DNA of 64,000 bases. It comes from Thermocrispum agreste DSM 44070. Its GTDB lineage: Bacteria > Actinomycetota > Actinomycetes > Mycobacteriales > Pseudonocardiaceae. The stretch covers positions 124,001 to 188,000 of the forward strand of contig NZ_KE386604.1 in assembly GCF_000427905.1 (NCBI RefSeq). Reading direction: 5' to 3'. The notes under the pieces are model-generated. The model ran no database searches. It saw only the letters and a program-made list of their open reading frames with translations, and was not told the DNA's origin. The position numbers were made by a program, and so were the translations under genes. This document shows positions 9,120-15,775 of the stretch, one piece after another (the stretch's first letter is position 1; every line of letters begins with the position of its first letter).

Positions 9120-9169
9120 TGGCACTTGATGACAGCTAGATGGCACTCAGTGCCATGCACTGTGGCACA
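9120..9169. promoter_or_regulatory. Palindromic operator region of the MFS/esterase operon
   Basis: A perfect palindrome TGGCACTCAGTGCCA (9141-9155) lies 37 bp before the transporter start. The same TGGCAC half-site recurs at 9120-9126 and inside TGTGGCACA at 9161-9169. The spacing suits a TetR-type repressor, most simply the one encoded at the end of the operon. Confidence 0.5.
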
Positions 9170-9440
9170 CGTCACCGGGTCACCGCAAGGGGTGATTGCG
9201 GGAAGTGTGTGCGGGGTGACGCAAGCAGCTCTCCACGGCTTCGCCGGTGTCCGCCTGCCGCGCCAGCCCACCGCTTTCCAGCTGGCGCACCCCACCACGT
9301 GGCAGACGATGCGGCGCAGGCACCCCAACCGCTGGCGGCCCCGATTTTGCGGTTGCCGGTCGCCGTGGACCTGACTCTCACCGTCTCGGCAACGAGTGAT
9401 GTATTGCTGACTCCCTGGGTATGCCCGCCCACCCAGTCAC

Positions 9441-9591
9441 GGCGTCGTCCGCCCGGGCGTGGATAGCCACAAGCTCCCTCGGTACGTGCGGCCCTCGACA
9501 GGCGCCGCCCGCCCGAGCCTGGATAGCCACCTCGACCCATCGCAGCTCGGCCCGCTTGAGGGGCGTCGCCCGCGCGGGCATGGATAGCCAG
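9441..9591 (+). CRISPR. Three-repeat CRISPR-like array, no cas genes
   Basis: Three direct repeats of 30 bp lie at 9441-9470, 9501-9530 and 9562-9591, separated by unrelated 30-31 bp stretches. The period is 60-61 bp, as in type I-E arrays. Repeats differ at 4-5 positions. All contain an inverted GC-rich core (for example CGCCCGGGCG) followed by TGGATAGCCA, which resembles the GGGGATAAACC end of type I-E repeats. No cas gene or clear leader is in the window. This sits in a 680-bp stretch (9147-9828) where I see no gene. It could also be an unrelated small interspersed repeat. Confidence 0.5.
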
Positions 9592-9828
9592 CCTGCCGTT
9601 GCCCGCCAGCGGCCACAGGTGGCAGCGACCGTTGCTGAACCGCCTGACGAGCGGTCTGTTGGCCGTCGTCAGTAGGCCGTTGCTGGCGACGTTGGTCGCC
9701 CACCGGGTGCCTTGCGGCGGCGGACTTGGTTGCGGCCGGTCGGATGGCTGGCTGCGGGCATGCCCATCAGCACGCTCGGTCGGGCGACGCTGTCGTCCTG
9801 GTGGCTGGAGCCGATGCGTACCGGCCCT

Positions 9829-10839
9829 TCAGCGCCGCAACGATCGGGAGAGGGCGGGGTCGACGTTCATCGTCAAATCCACGGCGATCGGCAATGTGGC
9901 GAGCATGGTCGCCAGCGGCTCGGGTGCCCGCGTGGCGAGGTCGACGACATAGCGGCCGGCCGCCTTGCTGGGCCGGGCGAACGGACGCCAGTTGTGGTAG
10001 GAGCCGATCTTGATCAGCCGTCCGATCTGCGTGCCGCGCGGGTCGTTGATGGCGAACTGGGTCGCCCGCATGTCGGCCGCTCGCACCTGGGCGATGGGGT
10101 TGCCCTGGGCGGAGATGCTGAGCCTGACCTTTCCGACGATGTTCTCCTGGTGCACCTGACCGATTTCGAATCCGTTCATGGCGGTCACGGTGACGACGCT
10201 TTTGGTGCTCTTGCGGTGCGTCAACCGGCCCCAGCGATTGCCCTGCGCATCGTGCAAGTCGATGAAGTCCGTGGCGTTGTGTCGCATGGCCTCGCGGGTC
10301 GAGGCGGTCGCTGACGGCGGGGAGATGTCCTCGACGCAGACGGCCAGAAGGCGACCGCTGGAGGAGTAGATCTCGTACCGGTAGCCGGTCACGTGGTCGT
10401 CCGATGTCTGCTCGGTGACGAGCACGGGCTCGCCGGTCAGCGTGCCGTCACCAGGGCGGGGCGGGACCTGTGCCTCGGCCAGCAGTGCGTGCAGCGCATT
10501 GAGATCAACCTGGTGAGCATTCGCGCCGCCGGTGGCTTACATGGCGGCGTGGGGACCGTTCGGCGCGGACGGCGTCAGCCCTGAGGCGGAGATGGTGGCT
10601 TGTGGAGCGTATGCGTTCTGCGGGCCCGATGCGGTGTGCGTGACCTGGGGATTCGATGCTGCGTGCTGTTGGGCGGAGGGTGTCGTGGCTCCTGCGGGCT
10701 CACCTTGTCCGGCTTGCGGCGATGCCTCGTTGCCCACCACGCCGTTGTTGGCGATGTGGGTGGTCCACTGGTTGCCGTCCCAGTAGCGGAGTTGGTTGCG
10801 TCCGGTCGGGTCCTGGTACCAGCCCGGCTGCGGTTGCAT
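9829..10839 (-). pseudogene. DUF2510-tubby-like protein split by an in-frame stop
   Basis: Full-length copy of the gene at 11376-12326, but with one TAA at 10537-10539 in the reading frame. The N-terminal part starts at ATG 10839 with a DUF2510 domain (GWYQDPTGRNQLRYWDGNQW) and a Gln/Ala/Pro-rich linker. After the stop the same frame continues for about 235 codons through the LOR/scramblase-like (tubby-type) domain. No frameshift separates the halves, so a single CAA-to-TAA change would explain it. The start matches the paralogue, with GAGGTGG upstream and a TAGGTT -10-like box at 10877-10872. The downstream half could restart from an internal codon, or the stop could be a sequencing error. 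Confidence 0.7.
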
Positions 10840-10926
10840 GGCGCCCACCTCGATGATGTGCGTCGGCTGGCAACCTAGTCAGGATTGCACTCCGGTATCC
10901 GCTGTGTGCTCGAAGCGTCACAAGCC

Positions 10927-11023
10927 GTTGGTCCGCTGTGTGGGTGGAGCCGGGTCGAGTGGCGGAGGGAAGTCCACCGCGTTCGCGTTGGTCCGTTGTG
11001 TGGGGTGGAGCCGGTTCGACTGG
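10927..11023 (+). repeat. Pair of 36-bp direct repeats
   Basis: Positions 10927-10962 recur at 10987-11023 with few differences (GTTGGTCCGCTGTGTGGGTG against GTTGGTCCGTTGTGTGGGGT at their starts), 60 bp apart. A third short match (GTCCGCTGTGTG) lies near 11338. They are between DUF2510 paralogues and probably trace back to duplication of that locus. Confidence 0.6.
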
Positions 11024-11109
11024 GGCGATGCCTACAGATCTCCTCTAGATACGGCCGCTGAGGCGCAACCGGGATTCGCGGGGCGTGCTGTGGTGCCTGG
11101 AAGGTGCTG

Positions 11110-11330
11110 CCCGAATAAGCGGAGGGTTCGCGGGGCTGCCAGACGAACTGGATTGCTGCGTCCGGGTGGTGTGTGGGCCTCGTTGCTCGTCACGCCGTTG
11201 GCGGCGATGCGGGTGTCCACTGGGTGCGGTCCCAGTAGCGGTGTTGGTTGCGTCCGGTCGGGTCCCGGCGCCTGCCAGCGGTTGAACCGCCGCCCTCGTT
11301 GGTGTGCGTCGGCTGGCAGCCTGCCGGGCT
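11110..11330 (-). pseudogene. Decayed third DUF2510 copy
   Basis: Read on the minus strand, this stretch keeps the 5' region of the neighbouring DUF2510 genes: the AGGCTGCCAGC element at about 11322, then a sequence matching the start (TTCAACCG for ATGCAACCG), then GGACCCGACCGGACGCAACC and CGCTACTGGGAC. The start codon is lost, a 4-nt deletion shifts the frame before DPTGRNQ, and a one-base deletion lies in the WTTH region, after which IAANGVTSNEA matches IANNGVVGNEA of the intact type. No tubby-like domain follows, so this is a truncated relic. Confidence 0.65.
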
Positions 11331-11375
11331 TCGTGCCCGTCCGCTGTGTGCCACATACCGGAAGCGGCACGGGCG

Positions 11376-12326
11376 CTAGACGGATGGGTCGGCCTCCAGC
11401 GACAGGTCGACGACGATCGGAAGGATGGGAATGACGCTGGCCAGCGGCTCGGGCTGACGCTGCGGCAGGTCCACCACGTACGGGCCGGCAGCCTTGGTAC
11501 TACGGCCGAAGAGGCGGACGTTGGCGTCTGGGCCGACCCTGATCATTTTGGCCAGCTTGTTCTCCTTGGCGTCCACGATCCAGAACAACCTCGCCCGGCG
11601 CTCCGGGGAGTACAGCATGGCGACGGTCTTCTCGCCCGCCACGATGTGGAAGATGAATCGTCCGTAGGCATTCTTCTGCTGGACCTGCGCGATCTCGGTG
11701 CCGTTCTGGCCGACGAGGGAGAAGAAGCCTTCGAGGGGTTGCGGCCTTCGGTGGATCAGCCGCCCCAGGAGGTTGCCGTTGGGGCCGCGCAGCTGGAAAT
11801 GATCGGTGCGGCCGCGCTGGCTCGAGGCGTTGGCGTCGGTGGCGCCCTCCGTGGCACACACCGCCAGGAGTTGACCTGATGCGGAGCAAATGTGGTACCG
11901 GTAGGCGGACTTCTCGTCGGCTGTTCGAGCAACGACGAGAACGGGTTCGCCCGTGAGTGTGCCGTCTCCGGAGCGGGGCTGGACCTCCGCCTTGGCGAGA
12001 CTGTCCTTGAGCAAGGTGGGGTCGATGCCCGCTACCCGGCTCGTGCTGGGTTGAGCTCCCAGGGCAGCCGAGAAGCCGCCAGCTTGGGCAGGCGGCTGGC
12101 CCTGACCGGCGTCGGCCGACGGCTGCGTGGCAGAGCCACCGGATTCGTACGGCTGGTGTGTGGACGTGCCGGCCGTCGCGTAACTCGCCGGTGGCGCCTG
12201 CGGCTGAGCGGCCTCATCGGCCATTACGCCGTTGTTGGAGACGTGGGTGGTCCATTGACTGCCGTCCCAGTAGCGGAGCTGATTGCGGCCCGTCGGGTCC
12301 TGGTACCAGCCGGCTTGCGGTTGCAT
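11376..12326 (-). CDS. DUF2510 and tubby-like (LOR/scramblase) domain protein
   Basis: Intact member of the local three-copy family, 316 residues. Residues about 5-30 form a DUF2510 domain (GWYQDPTGRNQLRYWDGSQW), residues about 35-100 a low-complexity Gln/Ala/Pro/Ser linker, and the rest a domain resembling LURP-one-related/phospholipid-scramblase proteins (YRYHICSASGQLLAVC, LRGPNGNLLGRLIHR, FWIVDAKENKLAKMIRVG). DUF2510 is a short actinobacterial domain usually tied to membrane or envelope proteins; the tubby-like fold binds phosphoinositides elsewhere. The function is unknown. I choose the ATG at 12326, behind GGGGG, because it aligns with the paralogue. A TAGGCT box lies at 12370-12365. Confidence 0.75.
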   Translation of the reverse strand: MQPQAGWYQDPTGRNQLRYWDGSQWTTHVSNNGVMADEAAQPQAPPASYATAGTSTHQPYESGGSATQPSADAGQGQPPAQAGGFSAALGAQPSTSRVAGIDPTLLKDSLAKAEVQPRSGDGTLTGEPVLVVARTADEKSAYRYHICSASGQLLAVCATEGATDANASSQRGRTDHFQLRGPNGNLLGRLIHRRPQPLEGFFSLVGQNGTEIAQVQQKNAYGRFIFHIVAGEKTVAMLYSPERRARLFWIVDAKENKLAKMIRVGPDANVRLFGRSTKAAGPYVVDLPQRQPEPLASVIPILPIVVDLSLEADPSV

Positions 12327-12698
12327 CGTGCCCCCATCCACGGTGTGCGATCGCAGCAGCTGGCAGCCTAGCCAAGGACCTGTGAGCGCGCCGCTCGGCA
12401 GCAGGCAGCACCACACACGCGGATCGCGACGACGACGAGTGGACCGTGATGCGGTTGCCATAGCGGACGCACGTAGTGGCCGTGTGCCTCGGATGTGGCC
12501 GCGCGACTCTCGTGCATCCGGTTGCCCGGTGCTGAGTGCTCAACGAGTGGGGCTAGTACCGCATCCGGCTTCGCATACTTGGCCGGGCTGGCGACGGAGT
12601 TCCGTACCGCACGCGGCTGCCAGTGGGCCGGGGTTCGTGTTCGGCAAAGGTGAAGTTCGGCGGCCGCCGCTATGGCTCGCTGTCCCTCTGAACTGGAG
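12327..12698. other. Intergenic stretch without a recognisable gene
   Basis: Apart from the TAGGCT promoter element of the DUF2510 gene at its left edge, I see no gene, RNA or repeat here. Open frames are short and have no ribosome site. It precedes the tRNA-derived fragment that marks the edge of the integrated element. Confidence 0.4.
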
Positions 12699-12741
12699 TT
12701 TTGTTGGGTTGCCCGGGTCTCGACCCCGGAACCTGCGGATT
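12699..12741 (-). repeat. tRNA-Lys 3' fragment, presumed attachment site
   Basis: Forty-three bp match the 3' half of the tRNA-Lys gene and the bases just beyond it (14834-14876) at 38 positions, in the same orientation. The match covers the T arm and acceptor strand and stops in the anticodon stem. Integrases that use a tRNA 3' end leave such a fragment at the far end of the element. The five differences show that it is old. Confidence 0.7.
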
Positions 12742-12911
12742 CTCTGGCCGCACTTGCGAACGTTTGCCGTTCACTGTCGAAACCTGCCCTGACCTGGCCT
12801 GACTCCGTTGTGTGCTTCGCGTCCGTTCCTGCTATCTGCCGTCCTCTGCCGTCATATTCTGTGGGAATCCTGTGGGACTAGCCTTAGCTCCTGAGTGTGC
12901 AACGAGGTGCG

Positions 12912-13133
12912 CTAGCGCCGCGGTGGCCACGACTCGGGCAGGGCAAGCGTTGCTTCAGTGACTAAGTACAGCGGTTTCGGGTCGTAGCGAGTGTCAACTA
13001 TGGCTGCCGGGCCCTTCGTTGGTACGAGACCTAGCGTCCAGAGTTCCTCGCGAGTTAGCAGAAACGGCGGAGCTTCCCGCGAGCGGTAGCACGGGATGCC
13101 CGTCTCGGTCCATTTGTACGGTTGGTGGCTCAT
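12912..13133 (-). CDS. Small protein of the integrated remnant
   Basis: The product has 73 residues from ATG 13133 (84 from a GTG at 13166). It contains YRSREAPPFLLTREELWTLG and IVDTRYDPKPLYLVTEA. The pattern of a Pro/Arg-containing start, a TR-x-EL-x-x-LGL stretch and a final Arg pair is reminiscent of small RRQRL-type proteins of actinomycete integrative elements, but it lacks their zinc-binding cysteines, so that resemblance is weak. It has no clear ribosome site. It lies just inside the tRNA-Lys fragment and is transcribed toward it. Confidence 0.45.
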   Translation of the reverse strand: MSHQPYKWTETGIPCYRSREAPPFLLTREELWTLGLVPTKGPAAIVDTRYDPKPLYLVTEATLALPESWPPRR

Positions 13134-13297
13134 GGAGCTGACGTTAGCGTGTCGGTCTGACACCACGTGGTTCAGAGAATCGCCATTGGCGGCGCTTTCG
13201 AGGCTTGAAGAGGCCCTCGCCGCGCGGTGCTGTATCGAGATGGAAACCAGTTAGGTGATTCCTGTAACAAGCGATTCCTGTGCGCGATGTACGTAGC

Positions 13298-14086
13298 ATG
13301 GCAAACGTGGATCGGCTAAACGAGCGGCGCGCGCGAGAGATCGTTTCCCAGACGTTGAATGCTGAAGTCCTTCATCACGACGACAATTCTCAGGATAGTA
13401 TGTTCGACGCTCTGATCAGATACAAGGACGGCAGTTGCGGAGCGCTGGAAATCGTTGGCGATCACGATGAATCATATTTGGCCTTAGTCAAGGCATTGCA
13501 GAAACACGGAGACTCACTTACTGATGCACGACTGAATCGTGGATGGATCGTGTACATAGAACACGATGCCGACGTGCGAGCCGTCCGGCAGCGGATGCCA
13601 GCGCAGATCGTCCAGATGGAAAGACTGGGTTGTGTGTGTCTTGACGAGGCGCCAGGCCGGACTTCGGCACTGGCTGAGTCTCTACGCGTTGTTGATGTTC
13701 GATCGGTTGATCACATTTCCTCGGGAACTATCCAGCTGCGTCCGATCGGATGGTCCGGAGTTATACAACAAGCCGCGTTGGGCGATTGGGCTATCTCTGT
13801 GCTTGAACAGAACAAGGATGTAGTGGAGAAGCTGCGTCGCGCCGAAGGCGTCGTGGATCGTCACGCGTTTATCTGGTCGACGATGGGAAGCGATTTCTCA
13901 GTCCAGTCTCTCCTGGAGCACGGTAAATCGCTTGACAACCAGCTACCTCCCGAGCTTCCGACAGGAATCGACGTCCTTTGGATCGCTGGATCTATGACCT
14001 CCCAAGGCGTGGTGTACTGGACACAATCGAAAGGTTGGGTTCGCGCGCCATGGGTTCACCCGCCCCGTGAGGCGCTGACTACTTGA
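13298..14086 (+). CDS. Unknown protein, likely cargo of the integrated remnant
   Basis: The product has 262 residues from ATG 13298; a GTG at 13280 would add six, and neither start has a ribosome site. Base composition is visibly less GC-rich than the surrounding genes, with codons such as ATA, TTA and AAT, which points to transfer. The N-terminal third (MFDALIRYKDGSCGALEIVGDHD) has a D...E-x-V pattern that could belong to a PD-(D/E)xK-type nuclease fold, but no lysine completes it convincingly. The rest has no motif I know. It is followed by a strong hairpin (14124-14188). Phage defence or restriction is possible for such cargo but not shown. Confidence 0.55.
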   Translation: MANVDRLNERRAREIVSQTLNAEVLHHDDNSQDSMFDALIRYKDGSCGALEIVGDHDESYLALVKALQKHGDSLTDARLNRGWIVYIEHDADVRAVRQRMPAQIVQMERLGCVCLDEAPGRTSALAESLRVVDVRSVDHISSGTIQLRPIGWSGVIQQAALGDWAISVLEQNKDVVEKLRRAEGVVDRHAFIWSTMGSDFSVQSLLEHGKSLDNQLPPELPTGIDVLWIAGSMTSQGVVYWTQSKGWVRAPWVHPPREALTT

Positions 14087-14123
14087 CCCGTTCCCATCGC
14101 CCCTGCCACTTCTAGCGTCGTGG

Positions 14124-14188
14124 CGCTGCCGTCAAGGGCAGGCGTAACCCATCGCCTCGCGTCGCCGTAGGCGCCCTTGATGGCAGCG
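14124..14188 (+). terminator. 16-bp stem hairpin downstream of the cargo gene
   Basis: Arms CGCTGCCGTCAAGGGC (14124-14139) and GCCCTTGATGGCAGCG (14173-14188) pair over 16 bp with one G-U wobble across a 33-nt loop. It lies 38 bp after the cargo gene stop. It lacks a U tract, so it may instead be an mRNA 3'-end stabiliser or part of the element's attachment region. Confidence 0.4.
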
Positions 14189-14266
14189 ACTCGGCGTTAG
14201 ACGATCACCAGGCGAGAAGGGGACTTCCCGGGTAACGCGCACATGCCAGGTAGATTGACAGAGTAA

Positions 14267-14767
14267 GTGCGCCGCCTGAGCGGTGGCGGCGCGTCAGCGC
14301 CGCTCCTTGACCGGGCTGCGGTCGACATCAGGTACACCGTGGTTCGTGTCAAGGGGCAGGGGCTGATCCGGAAGCCTACGTCAGCGGCCGGAGAGCGTAC
14401 ATTGCCGCTCCCGACATGGACGGTTGCGATGCTTCGAGATCGGCGGAAGGAAGCCGAAGCCAATGGGCTTTCCGGCGAAGCGCCCGTACTTCCCTCAGCG
14501 GAGGGCGGGTTGCATGATCCGTCGAACACGATGAAAATGCTTCGCGAGGCTCGCGGGTCCGAAGACTTCACTTGGGTCACGTCGCATGTCTTTCGAAAGA
14601 CGGCGGCGACTGTACTCGACGAGGCGGGGTTGAGCGCGCGGCTGATCGCGGACCTGTTGAGCCACTCCAAGCCGTCGATGACGCAAGACGTCTACCTGGC
14701 TCGCAAGGTCGTTAGTCCGGCCACTGCGGTGGCCCTGGAGAGCCTGCTGGATAACGAGTCCGCGTGA
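14267..14767 (+). pseudogene. Tyrosine integrase, N-terminally truncated
   Basis: C-terminal catalytic part of a phage-type tyrosine recombinase, 166 residues against about 370-400 for a whole enzyme. Visible are the beta-hairpin region (VVRVKGQGLIRKPTSAAGERTLPLP written in parts: VVRVKGQGLI, KPTSAAGERTLPLP), the H-x-x-R box HVFRKTAATVLDEAG, and LLSHSKPSMTQDVYLAR with the Tyr nucleophile. The first catalytic Arg and the core- and arm-binding domains are missing, and upstream sequence shows no in-frame continuation. It points at the tRNA-Lys gene 70 bp away, which is its presumed target. Confidence 0.8.
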
Positions 14768-14815
14768 GTTTTCTGCGGGTTTCATGTGGGGATGATCTTG
14801 CGGACGGTCTCGTGC

Positions 14816-14837
14816 AACCCCCTGACCTGGGGGTTTT
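14816..14837. terminator. Hairpin between integrase remnant and tRNA-Lys
   Basis: AACCCCC (14816-14822), a 6-nt loop and GGGGGTT (14829-14835) form a stem followed by TT on the plus strand. Read on the minus strand it lies directly after the tRNA-Lys 3' end, so it may serve either unit. Confidence 0.45.
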
Positions 14838-14839
14838 GG

Positions 14840-14912
14840 TGGGTCGCCCGGGGCTCGAACCCGGAACCTACGGATTAAAAGTCCGCAGCTCTACCAATTG
14901 AGCTAACGACCC
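14840..14912 (-). tRNA. tRNA-Lys (anticodon TTT)
   Basis: Seventy-three nt fold as a standard tRNA: acceptor GGGTCGT with its partner GCGACCC, D arm AGCTCAATTGGTAGAGCT, anticodon loop CTTTTAA (anticodon TTT at 14879-14877), T arm CCGGGTTCGAGCCCCGG, discriminator A; CCA is not encoded. It is the attachment target of the adjacent integrated remnant, whose other end carries a copy of this gene's 3' half. Confidence 0.96.
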
Positions 14913-15031
14913 TCATCAGTCAGCGTACCGGCACCAGCCGCGCTGGTAGAGAGCCTACCGGCTGTCAAGGTGCGATCTTCACCCTGGTCACGTACCCTGC
15001 CCCGGCCAGGGTTCGCAGAACGAGGGGGTGC

Positions 15032-15493
15032 GTGATGAACGCAGCAGAACCGATGGTGGCGTTGGCGGTGGAGCGGACCTTCGCGGCCGACCCGGAAGCC
15101 GTTTTTGACTGGATCACCGACGGCAACAACCTCATGACCGCGCGGCTGGTGCTGCGGGTGCGGCGCACTCGCGACGGCGAGGGATACGTGTGGGGGAAGG
15201 GCGCTCGGCGGGAAGTCCTGGCGGTCGGGGCATGGTTCCGTGAGGACATCGTCGAGTGCGACCGCCCCTACCGCTACGGCTACCAGATCGTTCAGTCGTT
15301 CCCGCCCATGCGGCACCTCGGCGGCTTGATCACCGTGACGCCGGTCGACGGTGGCGGTTCGCGCGCCCGATGGGAGTGCAGCTTCGACCTGCCGCCGACT
15401 TCCGGTGGCAGCTTCGTCGCCCGGCTGACGAAGGGCATGTTCGCCAGCACGTTCAACCAGATCTTCGACGCCGCCAAGCGTCAGCTTGGCTGA
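15032..15493 (+). CDS. SRPBCC-family (polyketide cyclase/START-like) protein
   Basis: The product has 153 residues. The START/Bet v1-like fold is suggested by the opening VALAVERTFAADPEAVFDWITDGNN, the central beta strands (GYVWGKGARREVLAVGAWFRE, RYGYQIVQSFPP) and the long C-terminal helix ASTFNQIFDAAKRQLG. Such proteins bind hydrophobic ligands or act as cyclases and hydratases; the ligand is unknown. The start GTG (15032) is followed three bases later by an ATG; a GAGGGGG ribosome site fits either. It is monocistronic, next to the tRNA-Lys integration site. Confidence 0.7.
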   Translation: MMNAAEPMVALAVERTFAADPEAVFDWITDGNNLMTARLVLRVRRTRDGEGYVWGKGARREVLAVGAWFREDIVECDRPYRYGYQIVQSFPPMRHLGGLITVTPVDGGGSRARWECSFDLPPTSGGSFVARLTKGMFASTFNQIFDAAKRQLG

Positions 15494-15775
15494 GACGGCC
15501 GAAGACGTCGCCGGGGCTGCCGATCCAGGTAGTCCCCGGCGCCAGGTAGTCCCACGGCGTTGCCGGCTACGACCTGCTGCGTCGGCGGGAACGGGCCGTG
15601 GGCCGGACTGGCATCCGGTGACGTCCATCGGCGATCCCGCATGCTCTCCTCCGGCCTGACCCAACGGGCTCGACGATACGGCGAAAGGTGGAAACTTCTC
15701 CCTCGGCTCTGGCCGCGCAAAAAATCATGAACTAATCTCACGTTTCCCTGCTGCCGGCCTGTTGCGAGGTGCGCC

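Larger units (their letters stand above)
12699..14876. mobile_element. Remnant of an integrative element at tRNA-Lys
   Basis: About 2.1 kb bounded by the tRNA-Lys fragment (12699-12741) and the intact tRNA-Lys gene. Inside are a small unknown gene, an unknown gene of visibly lower GC, and the catalytic C-terminus of a tyrosine integrase pointing at the tRNA, as expected for an int gene next to its attachment site. No replication, transfer or excisionase gene remains. It is most likely a deletion derivative of an actinobacterial integrative element or prophage, and it can no longer excise by itself. Confidence 0.65.

Noticed and set aside
15523-15553. Short direct repeat CCAGGTAGTCCC near 15.5 kb
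   Set aside because: Two copies of 12 bp with 7 bp between them; no associated integrase, tRNA or second array, so no meaning can be claimed.
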